Source: Planctomycetota bacterium
GTDB lineage: Bacteria; Planctomycetota; Planctomycetia; Pirellulales; Pirellulaceae
Reading direction: 5' to 3'
NCBI GenBank assembly: GCA_024277285.1
Contig: JAJRVM010000159.1
Span: 1-11,930, forward strand
DNA length: 11,930 nt
In this document: piece by piece, positions 1-7,034 of the stretch
Position numbering within the stretch: position 1 is the stretch's first letter
Layout of the letters: each line of letters begins with the position of its first letter
The notes under the pieces: model-generated
Database searches by the model: none
Seen by the model: the letters and a program-made list of their open reading frames with translations, nothing else
What the model was told of the DNA's origin: nothing
Program-made: the position numbers and the translations under genes

Positions 1-62
1 CAGCTAGCAGCCGAGGGCAGCAATGCCACGGGCAAGAAGGGCATGGACCGTTCTGTTCTTTT

Positions 63-155
63 TTGCCCATCATTTTCTTTGCCCCCAAAGGAGCACCACC
101 AGACGCCTCGTCCATGAGTGCAACGAGAGAGAAGGGCAAAGAAGATGACGGGCAA
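63..155. repeat. Spaced inverted repeat, 22-bp arms
   Basis: The left arm is 63-84 and the right arm 134-155. The right arm matches the reverse complement of the left at 20 of 22 positions. The core reads GGGCAAAGAARATGAYGGGC. Further GGGCAAGAA-type words occur near 30 and 149, so this may be a small cluster of one short repeat family. From memory, similar GGCAAAGAAAATGATGGGCA-like words are scattered between genes in planctomycete genomes; that is recollection, not shown here. Confidence 0.6.
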
Positions 156-502
156 GAAACAGCGCACGGTGGAACGTCTTCCGATCAGGTGGCCGTTTAC
201 CATTCTTCGAGCTAATCGAGTGAAAACTCGGGCCAAAAAGCGTCACGTCCGCGATGAACCGTTACCGGCTGTTGAACAGCCGGCGCCCCTTCGTGCCCAA
301 TCGACAGAGGGTATTCTGCAACAGCGGTTCGTCCAGGGAGGCCGACTCCCTGGTGTTCCCAAACGGCGTCACGCCTGCAGATCAGCCAAATTGTCAGACA
401 CCTAATCCGGGACAAACTCGGTCAGATAAGTCGGGACCTAGCAGCAGGTTGAGGAACATCCCCAACAGGGCTTTCAGTCGATTGCAACCACAAAGGGGTT
501 TA

Positions 503-553
503 CTAAGTTCTTCCCGTGATTGTTTTCCTAAGTTCTTCCCGTGATTGTTTTCC
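503..553. repeat. 25-bp tandem duplication
   Basis: Two identical adjacent 25-bp units cover 503-527 and 528-552, and the match carries one base into 553. Each unit contains AAGTTCTTCCCGTGATTG. There is no third copy and no gene overlaps it, so it looks like a simple slippage or local duplication. Confidence 0.85.
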
Positions 554-931
554 GCCTGGTCGTGTCCACTACAAGGCGGAATTCAATCAATGCTGTGAAA
601 AATGGATCGTCGTTTAGAATCCAGGTCATTTCCAGCACAAGAGGCGGCATGAACCCTTTGTATGCTTCCAGCAGTATTGTAGAAGTCATCCGGAGAAAAA
701 GTGACGTCGACTGCGAAACGCATCACGGAGGAAATGCTGCTCGACCTCAATTCATCGCTCATTTGTGTCATAATACACAGGAACGGTTGCGGTGGACTAT
801 CAGGGGCCCGCAGCCAGACATCACGTTGAAACGTCTGCCGCACTTGATGAGTTGTGCTCAGCTGGGCGTGAATCGCTCCCAGTCATTGGAATGACGAGTG
901 CGGAAGGTGCAACCAGTTTGTCGAGCTTTCC

Positions 932-1516
932 ATGGAGATTGTCGTGTCGTCAGCATCGAATTTGCCCAATGACGTTATTGAGGAGCTTCAGGCTTTGACA
1001 GTGAAGCTGAAGGGAGCGGTTGTTGGTAAGAGAATCTGGGAGGTCGTTCTTTCACATCACGAGCAGGGCCAAGTTGAGCTGGTGGAGTTTCTCAAATACC
1101 ATCCCGTGGACACCTATGTCAGGCTCAGGCGTGTTTCAAAGACGCGTGCCGTACTGGATCTTGCTCATCGTATCGATCTGCTAACTGATCGCCAGTACGA
1201 GCAACTATTGGCGCGGATCGGTGAAGTCGACCGAAACAGCGGGGACAAGCCAAACTGGAATCCCGATCGGCTCGAATTGGCTGTGCGCGGTCAAGTGATC
1301 CGCGCAATCCGTTCCCGCAACGTCGCGGGCAACGTTGTTCGCGTTTTGGACACGTTCGAGGAACTCGCTTGGCCCGATCGCATTGATGATCCGCTTCCTG
1401 GTGGTGCAGACGAGGAGCGACTTCGCGACACCGTGAAATCACTCAACAAGGACCTTTCCGGCATCCGGTTTCGCGCCGACGGAACGGGCAAGGGCATCAT
1501 TTGGGATCTGACCTGA
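932..1516 (+). CDS. Hypothetical protein, 194 aa, unknown function
   Basis: I do not recognise a named family. The protein looks real: composition is balanced and soluble, with several predicted amphipathic helices (about residues 14-70, 75-100 and 115-150). It ends in a tail resembling a small winged-helix wing (IRFRADGTGKGIIWDL, residues 178-193). No signal peptide, membrane segment or obvious catalytic motif is visible. The ATG at 932 is the first start in the frame. The frame is open back to a stop at 869-871 but has no ATG there, and no Shine-Dalgarno lies just upstream, so the 5' end may be truncated or leaderless. It stands alone on the + strand. Sequence behind it resembles a second, decayed copy of its 3' end. 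A planctomycete-restricted orphan family is my best guess. Confidence 0.6.
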   Translation: MEIVVSSASNLPNDVIEELQALTVKLKGAVVGKRIWEVVLSHHEQGQVELVEFLKYHPVDTYVRLRRVSKTRAVLDLAHRIDLLTDRQYEQLLARIGEVDRNSGDKPNWNPDRLELAVRGQVIRAIRSRNVAGNVVRVLDTFEELAWPDRIDDPLPGGADEERLRDTVKSLNKDLSGIRFRADGTGKGIIWDLT

Positions 1517-1870
1517 GCATCCCTGCACCTCCCTTGATCCCAGCGTCTGCTGGATTGCCGCGATATCGTTGTTGCAATCGACAACGCCCCTGCAGTGGAT
1601 GGGTCGCTCGCAAAGGTCGTACGACGGCGGTTATGACGGCGCTAAGACGCCTCACCCGCGGCGGCATCCCTGCGTTAGAGGCTCTTGAGTGGATTGCCGC
1701 GGCCACACAGCGCGGAAAGGCATCGTGTGGGGGCTAATCTGAGCTCCCCCGTCACTCCCCCGCACCTCCCTTAGACGCGACTCCTACCGAGACGTCAAAA
1801 TACTGTTATTGGAATTCGGAACAGCTCCACCCAAGGAACGGGGCGGAGCGCCAACAACGGTATAACGGTC
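1517..1870. other. Gap between orphan gene and integration module
   Basis: This stretch has no intact gene. It holds the possible paralogue tail at 1716-1772 and a 12-bp direct repeat TGGATTGCCGCG (1551-1562 and 1690-1701). No promoter or terminator is clear. The left boundary of the mobile element could lie here, but no terminal repeat is visible. Confidence 0.5.
1716..1772 (+). pseudogene. Decayed copy of the 3' end of the preceding gene
   Basis: Positions 1716-1744 match 1490-1518, the last codons and stop of the 194-aa gene, at 22 of 29 bases. The frame reads K-G-I-V-W-G-L-I-stop, against K-G-I-I-W-D-L-T-stop in the gene. Beyond the stop both carry GCACCTCCCTT (1525-1535 and 1762-1772), so similarity extends into non-coding sequence. 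Just upstream, 1633-1711 translates in another frame as TALRRLTRGGIPALEALEWI, which looks protein-like but is not similar to the gene. A frameshifted paralogue remnant is plausible, but the match is short. Confidence 0.35.
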
Positions 1871-2212
1871 ATGGACGACACTGGTTTGGAATACCCCGAC
1901 AAAAATATTGCCGCCCCGTTTTCCTCTGAGCAATGGGGCGAGCAATTCACGCACATTCTGAAGCTGGAGCAAGCGTCTGAGCTCCTCAGTGTCCCCAGGG
2001 ACACCATCTATGGCTGGCGCAGCCGGAGTTCACTCGGTAGCCGTGGCGGCAAAGCCGGAAACCGCTTTCGGCCACCATCTCACTCTGACAGCTGTGACGC
2101 TACCGGAATCAACCAAGTCGCCCGGCACCAGAGCCATCGCAACGGCAACCGATGCCTGGCAGGTATTTTACGTCCCCATAACTGCAAACTGACGAAAGGA
2201 ATCGTCCGGTGA
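1871..2212 (+). CDS. Degraded excisionase-like HTH protein
   Basis: Only the N-terminal half (about residues 26-62) looks conserved. LKLEQASELLSVPRDTIYGW fits a MerR/excisionase-type helix-turn-helix, followed by a basic stretch (WRSRS then KAGNRFR, residues 61-67) that in relatives leads into a wing. After that the translation (residues 68-113) turns Ser/His/Asn-rich and resembles no wing. The +1 frame over 2052-2192 stays open and reads more protein-like, so a frameshift near 2050-2080 is likely. The stop (TGA, 2210-2212) overlaps the GTG start of the next HTH gene. Such proteins often act as recombination directionality factors or regulators of the neighbouring integrase. The start is chosen as the only ATG ahead of the HTH; no Shine-Dalgarno is evident. 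Confidence 0.5.
   Translation: MDDTGLEYPDKNIAAPFSSEQWGEQFTHILKLEQASELLSVPRDTIYGWRSRSSLGSRGGKAGNRFRPPSHSDSCDATGINQVARHQSHRNGNRCLAGILRPHNCKLTKGIVR
2197..2200 (+). promoter_or_regulatory. Shine-Dalgarno supporting the GTG start at 2209
   Basis: AGGA, within GAAAGGA, lies 8 bases before the GTG at 2209. This supports GTG as the true start, since no ATG precedes the HTH motif. Confidence 0.7.
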
Positions 2213-2559
2213 ACGAGCCGAAAACTATCCATTCTTTGAACCAAGCTGGCTGCGACGGGGCGTCCGTCACGGACAACGGCTTTCTATCGCCCGCTGAATT
2301 CGCGAGATTTGCCGGGATATCTATGTCCACGCTGTGGCGCCGCGTGCGCTCGGGCGACATCCCCAGCGCCCAGCCTGGTGGTGCCGGCTGTCGCGTTCTA
2401 ATTCCCCAGCGCGCTCTGAGCGTGGAGTACTGGGAATCACGCCAACATGCCAGTCCTGACAGGTCAGCGGGCAGTGATCGCGACGTGGCAGCAGATGCTG
2501 ATCGCGACAATCACAGCCAACTTGCCGGTCCCACTCCACGCTGGCGGAAGCCGCGTTGA
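2209..2559 (+). CDS. Excisionase-like helix-turn-helix protein
   Basis: This 116-residue protein has one recognisable domain at about residues 25-70: FLSPAEFARFAGISMSTLWR forms the HTH, followed by RRVRSGDIPSAQPGG and RVLIPQRAL as the wing and following helix. The pattern fits the HTH_17/MerR-like group that includes phage and plasmid excisionases. The tail (residues 75-116) is Asp/Ala/Arg-rich and probably disordered. The GTG start overlaps the previous stop (GTGA) and has a good Shine-Dalgarno. The integrase starts 31 bases downstream on the same strand, so these genes probably form one transcript. The likely role, by context, is directing excision or regulating the integrase. Domain call is fairly firm; role is inferred. 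Confidence 0.75.
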   Translation: MNEPKTIHSLNQAGCDGASVTDNGFLSPAEFARFAGISMSTLWRRVRSGDIPSAQPGGAGCRVLIPQRALSVEYWESRQHASPDRSAGSDRDVAADADRDNHSQLAGPTPRWRKPR

Positions 2560-2576
2560 ATTAACCACACAGATTA

Positions 2577-2582
2577 TAAGGA
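2577..2582 (+). promoter_or_regulatory. Shine-Dalgarno fixing the integrase start at 2591
   Basis: TAAGGA sits 8 bases before the ATG at 2591. It favours this start over the ATG at 2447, which is in frame but overlaps the HTH gene by 113 bases and adds a non-conserved leader. Confidence 0.75.
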
Positions 2583-2590
2583 ACAGATAT

Positions 2591-3805
2591 ATGCCGAGAC
2601 CACGAAAACCAGAGCTTATCCACTGCGCCCATTTCAAATGGCGCCTTACGCAGCGCGCGGGCGTCTGGTGGGCCGATGGGCGGTCCAATGCTACAGACGC
2701 GGGGCGCCAATCACTAGGAACGCGTGACCGGGACGAAGCCCTACGAGCGCTGCCCGAACTGGATCTCCGGCGCGCGGAAGATCTGGGACTCGTTCCTCTT
2801 TCCGACAGGCCCGACCACAAGTCGAAACCGCTGCCGTTGGCCGACGGACGCAAGCTGTACGAGGCACATATCGCGCGGCCGGAAGTGACCGGTGGTACAC
2901 GAAAGAGCACGCAGAAGCGATATCGCACTGTGTTCGATAAGTTCCTGCCGTTCGCCGCGGATCACAATGTGGAAGTGTGGAACTGTGTGAACATACCATT
3001 GCTCAACGACTACGCGGCGCATCTCCAAGAACGAAGCTATGCCGACAAAACGGTCAAAAACGAACTGACGACTTTGAAGCAGGCTTTCAGGTGGTTCATC
3101 TCCGCGGGGCACCTCAAGGGTCTGAAACCGATCGATCTGCCACTGCGCAGAGTTGAGTCTGAGCCAGCGTATTGCTACCGCGGGGAAGAAATCCAGGCCA
3201 TGGTGTGACACACCGCGGCGCGGGAAGATCTGCGTTGGTTGCACGACGTGATCGTCACGCTCGCGTGCACCGGGCTGCGGATCGGCGAGCTGTGTTCATT
3301 GCGGTGGACCGACCTGGACCTGTCCGTCGGCCACCTGTTCCTGACCGACGAAACGGCTCGGCGAGGCGAAGGTGACGTGCAGCGCCGCGAACTCAAAGGG
3401 CGGCGAAGTCGGTCCTTTCCGATCCATCCCGACCTGGCCAACGTGTTGAAAAACCGCCTGCAGCAGGGGCCCTATGTTATCTACGGACCTCGCGGTGGTC
3501 GGCTCAAACCAGACACGGTTCGGCGCGTGTTCATCCGTGAAGTCATCGAGCCATTGCAGGGCCAGTTTCCAACGCCGGAAGGGAGCAAGGGATTTAAAGA
3601 CGGTCGGTTGCACAGCTTCCGTCATGCATATTGTTCGCAGTGTGCGAACAGCAATGTTCCCGAACGCATGGTCATGCACTGGCTGGGGCACCAGGACAGT
3701 ACCATGATCCGCCACTATTACCATTTGCACGACGAAGAGTCTCGTCGGCGGATGGACCAACTGAATTTCTTGGGTACCGCTGGTGATTGTTCTGCCAGCG
3801 CTTGA
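2591..3805 (+). pseudogene. Tyrosine recombinase/integrase with one in-frame TGA
   Basis: The whole reading frame spans 404 codons, typical of phage-type integrases, but codon 206 (3206-3208) is TGA. Both sides are in the same frame. Residues 1-80 are a basic N-terminal arm-binding region, about 82-180 the SAM-like core-binding domain (TVKNELTTLKQAFRWFISAG), and about 195-395 the catalytic domain. All active-site residues are present: R230 (CTGLRIGEL), K269 (ELKGRRS), H341 and R344 (LHSFRHAY), H367 (WLGHQD) and nucleophile Y376 (RHYYHL). The stop falls in the linker leading into the catalytic domain. A single CGA-to-TGA or GGA-to-TGA change would explain it. Without readthrough only a catalytically dead N-terminal fragment is made; an internal start at 3239 would lack part of the first catalytic helix. 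It follows an excisionase-like gene and precedes tRNA-Ser(GGA), as in an integrated element. A sequencing error is possible. Confidence 0.85.
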
Positions 3806-3897
3806 TGTTTGTTCCTTAAGGTCGAGGTTGTAGAGCCACCGATTCCTGGGGAGTGTGTGATTCGATGAGCGGGACCGACTTGATTGACACAGTTTTG

Positions 3898-3913
3898 GCA
3901 CAGTCGACTGTGC
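3898..3913. promoter_or_regulatory. Perfect 16-bp palindrome between integrase and tRNA
   Basis: GCACAGTCGACTGTGC is a perfect palindrome. Its flanks also match at two further positions per side after one mismatch (3895-3916). It could be an operator or a recombinase or arm-type binding site. Nothing in the sequence proves either. Confidence 0.4.
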
Positions 3914-3926
3914 TAATCAGAAACGC

Positions 3927-3961
3927 CGCCGTAACCTGTTGTCAAATAACACGTTACGGCG
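3927..3961 (-). terminator. Hairpin downstream of tRNA-Ser
   Basis: Nine perfect pairs (3927-3935 with 3953-3961) are extended, after a C/C mismatch, by four more pairs (3937-3940 with 3948-3951) around a 7-base loop. It begins 16 bases past the tRNA 3' end in the tRNA's direction and is followed there by a weak TTT-containing stretch. A terminator for the tRNA transcript is the simplest reading. On the + strand no T-run follows, so it is a poor integrase terminator. Confidence 0.5.
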
Positions 3962-3977
3962 ACGGTATTGGCTAAGG

Positions 3978-4059
3978 CGGAGGGCACGGGGCTCGAACCC
4001 GCAACCCCTTACGGGGCACCTCATTTCCAATGAGGCCGCTAACCATTCGCATACCCTCC
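3978..4059 (-). tRNA. tRNA-Ser (anticodon GGA)
   Basis: Read on the - strand, the 5' GGAGGGT pairs with GCCCTCC, with G as discriminator as expected for serine. The anticodon arm is CCTCA, loop TTGGAAA, TGAGG, giving anticodon GGA (reads UCC/UCU). The long variable arm GCCCCGTAAGGGG is typical of class II tRNAs. The T arm is GCGGG-TTCGAGC-CCCGT. No CCA is encoded (CCT follows the discriminator). The junction after the acceptor stem reads TATGCG, so the 5' boundary may be off by one base (C at 4060 could pair with G at 3978). The gene sits next to an integrase and is a likely integration target. Confidence 0.9.
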
Positions 4060-4498
4060 GAAGTCGTGTGCTGGCAGCGGTTTATATCGATGGTTTGTAG
4101 TGTTTTTGCTATCTTGTACCCTCTTTTGTACCCCCTGGCGTTGCTTGTGCTCATTGCGTGCTCACCAAATCAGGCACGCCAGAATGGTAGCTTGTTCATC
4201 GCATGCCAGCAAGGGAGAACCGCGAAACACGTCTGGTCCGGTGCTAGCGGTTTTTCTGGTTTTGCTGGTCCAGCGAACCAGCAGGCGGCGACACAAACTA
4301 ATCTCGCCACTTCACTCGCACTGGCATATGGTCGCCGCGGATCATGACAGAAAGAATTGCTGCGCATGCTAGTTGCTCGTCGTGGTTGCGGGTGTGCTGT
4401 GTCCATCCAAGCCAATCACCAACGGCGCCCGAACCCCTCACGGAAAATGGAAATTTTTGGATTTGTTTTCGCAACCGAGACAGCTTCAGCGGTAAATC
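4060..4498. other. Gap between tRNA-Ser and restriction remnant
   Basis: No gene is recognisable. The part next to the tRNA (4061-4140) should hold its promoter on the - strand, but no good -35/-10 pair stands out. Two TTGTACCC words 12 bases apart (4114-4121 and 4126-4133) and a 7-bp hairpin (4263-4269 with 4277-4283) are the only structure I see. Confidence 0.5.
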
Positions 4499-5200
4499 TT
4501 AGGCGTCGACATTTTGCGATGTGCCTTGGTCATATTGCTGAGCGGTCTTGCACAGTTGGTCCGCATGTTCGTAGATGTCATCGAGCGAACCGATCGCTTG
4601 TCGCGTGCAGTTCTTGTCCGCGTCAAAGAGCCCCAGGTATTTCTGCGATTGATTGAAGAACATTCGGCAGACCGGCTTCCGGTTGTTGTCATCGAGCAAG
4701 ACTCCGCAATAGCTCTGTGTGTCGCGCATCACTACCCGATCAGAACTCACCACAGACCTCACGATTGACTTAACAATATGGTAGCCCTCGATTTCCTCAA
4801 TTGTGGTGACGATCTTGTCCCTGCTGCCATCTGGCTCGCTACCCTCCTCTCCTTCTGGTTCCTGTTGCGTGTCGTTCACAACTGGATCGCGTTCGAGCGC
4901 AGACTGCAGTCGCGACTTAACACGATCATTAACGAACGCGGCAAAGGCCTTCTTCACCAGGTCTCCAAACTGATCACGTACGCTTTGAGTCATCCTCCCA
5001 GAGTAAACCCGGCCCGCCAGAAGCCTGACCAGTTCGTCTGACGGTTCCTTCCATTCATTGAAGAGAACGTCCTTGATCCCTTTCGTGTATTTCAGCTCAC
5101 TTGCCGTGGACAGGATATTGTCGAGATCGAACGTCTCCTTAGCGAACTTCTTCAGCTCGGCAACGGCCGCATCGTTCGCGATTCTCGTGGTTGTGGCCAT
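4499..5200 (-). pseudogene. C-terminal part of a COG4748-type restriction endonuclease
   Basis: From about 5176 the translation matches, from memory, the C-terminal domain of single-chain type I-like restriction endonucleases (COG4748 style): ELKKFAKETFDLDNILSTAS, then SDELVRLLAGRVYSGRMTQS, an acidic linker (EPEGEEGSEPDGSRDKIVTT), and DTQSYCGVLLDDNNRKPVCR with SQKYLGLFD. Complete family members carry an N-terminal HsdR_N-like PD-(D/E)XK nuclease, which is absent here. An ATG at 5200 could start a 233-residue product, MATTTRIANDAAVAELKKFA. The frame extends to 5371, but those upstream codons overlap a HEPN-like gene in another frame and look non-coding. The retained part has no stop or frameshift, so the deletion may be recent or the fragment may be kept. 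As a nuclease it should be inactive. The stop is TAA at 4499-4501. Confidence 0.75.
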
Positions 5201-5363
5201 GCGACTGCGTGTCGTTGAAGAAAACCGCCTCCACATGATGCAATGCGGTGTAGAACGCGACCGTGGCAATCCACTCGGCATGGGGAGCCGGATCCTTGAG
5301 TAGGTATTCAAGCGTGGTCCGGTTGCGGCCGGCAATCGCCAAATGTTCTTGAGTGGAAGGCAT
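5175..5363 (-). pseudogene. 5' fragment of a HEPN-like protein gene
   Basis: From the ATG at 5363 the frame reads MPSTQEHLAIAGRNRTTLEY, then DPAPHAEWIATVAFYTALHH, VEAVFFNDTQSHGHNHENRE. This resembles the N-terminal half of small HEPN-type or toxin-related proteins, in which an aromatic-rich helix (W..TVAFYTALHHVEA) precedes an H..N/H..R-like segment (HGHNHENRE). The similarity stops after about 63 residues, exactly where restriction-endonuclease homology begins in another frame (5176). The remaining half of the gene is gone. The continued frame runs out at 5139 as junk. HEPN proteins are often RNases of defence or toxin-antitoxin systems; that role is inferred from the family and cannot be active here. 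Confidence 0.55.
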
Positions 5364-5417
5364 CGCGGCACTACGAAATGAACGAGGCAATATTGTCTTC
5401 AGACGACTCGGGGATCG

Positions 5418-5699
5418 CCTGAAGGGCGTGGCCAGAAATCCCGCCGCGACGAGCTGATGCCACTGGCCCCGGACTTTGCCAACTGGCTGCGGAGGACGCC
5501 ACCTAACGAGCGCACTGGGCGAGTGCTCAAAGATATACTCGACGCTCGGCAAGTCGCGTGCTGTGAACGCAGCGAGCCGTATTGGACGCGCCTTGTCGGA
5601 GATCGGCGTAGCGTCTGGGATCGTCGTCAACGACGAGGGCAAACACGTCAGCGCTCACGACATGCGGCGTAGCTTTGGCACACGTTGGGCAACTGGTAC
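5418..5699 (+). pseudogene. Frameshifted fragment of a second tyrosine recombinase
   Basis: In the first frame 5430-5533 reads GQKSRRDELMPLAPDFANWL then RRTPPNERTGRVLK, a catalytic-domain segment including the conserved Lys hairpin. After a one-base shift near 5527-5540 the next frame gives AASRIGRALSEIGVASGIVV and SAHDMRRSFGTRWATG, the helix bearing the HxxR box (His and Arg of the active site). The N-terminal domains, the first catalytic Arg, the second His and the Tyr are all missing. The sequence differs from the integrase at 2591-3805, so it is a separate element. It ends where rho's stop codon (5700-5702) begins and starts back-to-back with the HEPN remnant on the opposite strand. Confidence 0.8.
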
Positions 5700-7034
5700 T
5701 CAGTCGAGCACTTTGGCACCACTGATAAGCTTGATAAATTCGTCGTTGCTCTTGAACCGGCCCAGCTGTTTCACTAACTGCTCCATGGCGTCAACTTGAT
5801 GCATCGAAGTAAGCGTGCGGCGCAACATCGTAACCGCATGAAGCGTCTCGGGCTTGAGCAACAACTCCTCGCGGCGCGTTCCCGACTGCGAGATATCGAT
5901 CGCCGGCCAGACTCGCCGGTCCGACAACTTGCGGTTCAACACCAGCTCCATGTTGCCCGTCCCTTTGAACTCCTGAAAAATCAACTCGTCCATCCGGCTG
6001 CCGGTATCGATCAGTGCCGTACCAACCACCGTCAGTGAGCCGCCTTCCTCAAAGGCACGTGCCGTGGCAAACAACTTCTTCGGAATGTCCATCGCCTTAA
6101 TGTCCACGCCACCGCTCATCGTGCGGCCGGTGTTCCCAACCCACTTGTTGAACGCTCGGGCCAGACGCGTGATAGAATCCATCAGCAAGAAGACGTCCTG
6201 CCCCATCTCCGCCAAACGCCGGCAACGTTCCAAGACCAGCTGTGAGAGGCGTACATGGCTTTCGACATCCTGGTCCAGGCTACTCGCAATCACCTCGCCG
6301 TCAACACTGCGACGCATGTCGGTGACTTCCTCGGGACGTTCATCGATCAGCAGCACGATCAGCTTCAGGTCGGGGTGATTCTTGGCAACACCCTGGCTGA
6401 TATGCTGGAGCAAAATGGTCTTGCCGGTACGGGGCGGGGCAACGATCAAGGCACGCTGTCCTTTGCCTAGCGGCGTGAGCAGATCCATGACGCGCGTGGT
6501 AAGCGGCTCGGGGCCCGTTTCCAACTTCAACCACTGCTCCGGATTGATCGGAGTCAGCGACTCGAACGTCTTGACGTTCGCATATTCTTCCGGCTTTACC
6601 CCATCGACCTCGGTGATCTCGCGCAGTCGTGGACCGGTTTGCTTGCGCGCTTGCTGGACCATTCCGTGGATCATCAGCCCTGGGCGCAGACCGTATTTTT
6701 CGATCATCGTCCCCGGGACAAACGGATCGGTCCGTTCACGCGAATAATTGTTATTGGGGCTCCGCAGGAAGCCATATCCATTGGGATGCATTTCCAGCAA
6801 GCCGAAACCAGGCTCCAAAGGCGCATCTGGATTCTCAGCCGGCTCGTTATCCTTGTGGTTGTTGCGTCGGGCCGAATTGTCCGCAGGTCGGCGGCGTCGT
6901 CGTGGCCGTCCATTGTTGGGCCCTCGCCCACCACCACTGCCACTGCCACCACCACTGCCACCACCACTCCCACCGCTACCACCACCAGAGGAGCGTCCGG
7001 AACTGGACCGTCCTCGTTGCTTCTTTTTCCCCAT
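5700..7034 (-). CDS. rho: Transcription termination factor Rho
   Basis: This is the hexameric RNA-dependent ATPase that terminates transcription. Residues 1-75 are a low-complexity Gly/Ser tail followed by an Arg/Asn-rich patch (RPRRRRRP). I see no Rho_N helical domain before the RNA-binding cold-shock-like domain (about 76-155, [10 protein letters not shown]). The ATPase core shows Walker A APPRTGKT (199-206), [15 protein letters not shown] (228-242), Walker B VFLLMDS (281-287), Q-loop [14 protein letters not shown] (307-320) and [20 protein letters not shown] with FKGTGNMEL. Length is 444 residues; E. coli Rho has 419. The start has AGGTG 4 bases upstream. The 3' end abuts an integrase remnant, so the native downstream sequence has been replaced. 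The gene stands alone with a long upstream gap, where Rho autoregulation through a leader is possible but not shown. Confidence 0.97.
   Translation of the reverse strand: MGKKKQRGRSSSGRSSGGGSGGSGGGSGGGSGSGGGRGPNNGRPRRRRRPADNSARRNNHKDNEPAENPDAPLEPGFGLLEMHPNGYGFLRSPNNNYSRERTDPFVPGTMIEKYGLRPGLMIHGMVQQARKQTGPRLREITEVDGVKPEEYANVKTFESLTPINPEQWLKLETGPEPLTTRVMDLLTPLGKGQRALIVAPPRTGKTILLQHISQGVAKNHPDLKLIVLLIDERPEEVTDMRRSVDGEVIASSLDQDVESHVRLSQLVLERCRRLAEMGQDVFLLMDSITRLARAFNKWVGNTGRTMSGGVDIKAMDIPKKLFATARAFEEGGSLTVVGTALIDTGSRMDELIFQEFKGTGNMELVLNRKLSDRRVWPAIDISQSGTRREELLLKPETLHAVTMLRRTLTSMHQVDAMEQLVKQLGRFKSNDEFIKLISGAKVLD
6927..6996 (-). repeat. Gly/Ser codon repeat in the rho N-terminus
   Basis: Iterated GGT/AGT/AGC triplets encode a run of glycines and serines (about residues 14-36 of Rho). 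The tract is prone to slippage and probably varies in length between strains. In other bacteria, such Rho insertions have been linked to RNA binding and phase separation; here that is only inference. Confidence 0.7.

Larger units (their letters stand above)
1..931. other. Gene-free stretch with repeats
   Basis: I find no reading frame here that looks like a real protein. The longer frames (118-405 and 541-894 on the + strand, 583-843 on the - strand) have biased, Arg/Ser-rich translations, no recognisable domain and no ribosome binding site. What it does hold is a spaced inverted repeat (63-155) and a 25-bp tandem duplication (503-553). Decayed coding sequence is possible, but I recognise none. 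Confidence 0.6.

Noticed and set aside
118..405. 95-codon frame near the left edge
   Set aside because: Its Arg/Lys-rich translation has no domain, and its start lies next to an inverted repeat with no ribosome binding site.
2447..2590. Upstream start for the integrase at 2447
   Set aside because: It overlaps the HTH gene by 113 bases and adds a leader without family likeness; ATG 2591 has a proper Shine-Dalgarno.
3206..3208. TGA in the integrase as a selenocysteine codon
   Set aside because: The position lies in a linker, not at a redox site, integrases are not selenoproteins, and I see no obvious SECIS-like hairpin just after it.
5201..5371. Extension of the restriction remnant to the ATG at 5371
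   Set aside because: Those codons are the HEPN-like gene read in a wrong frame and show no restriction-enzyme similarity.
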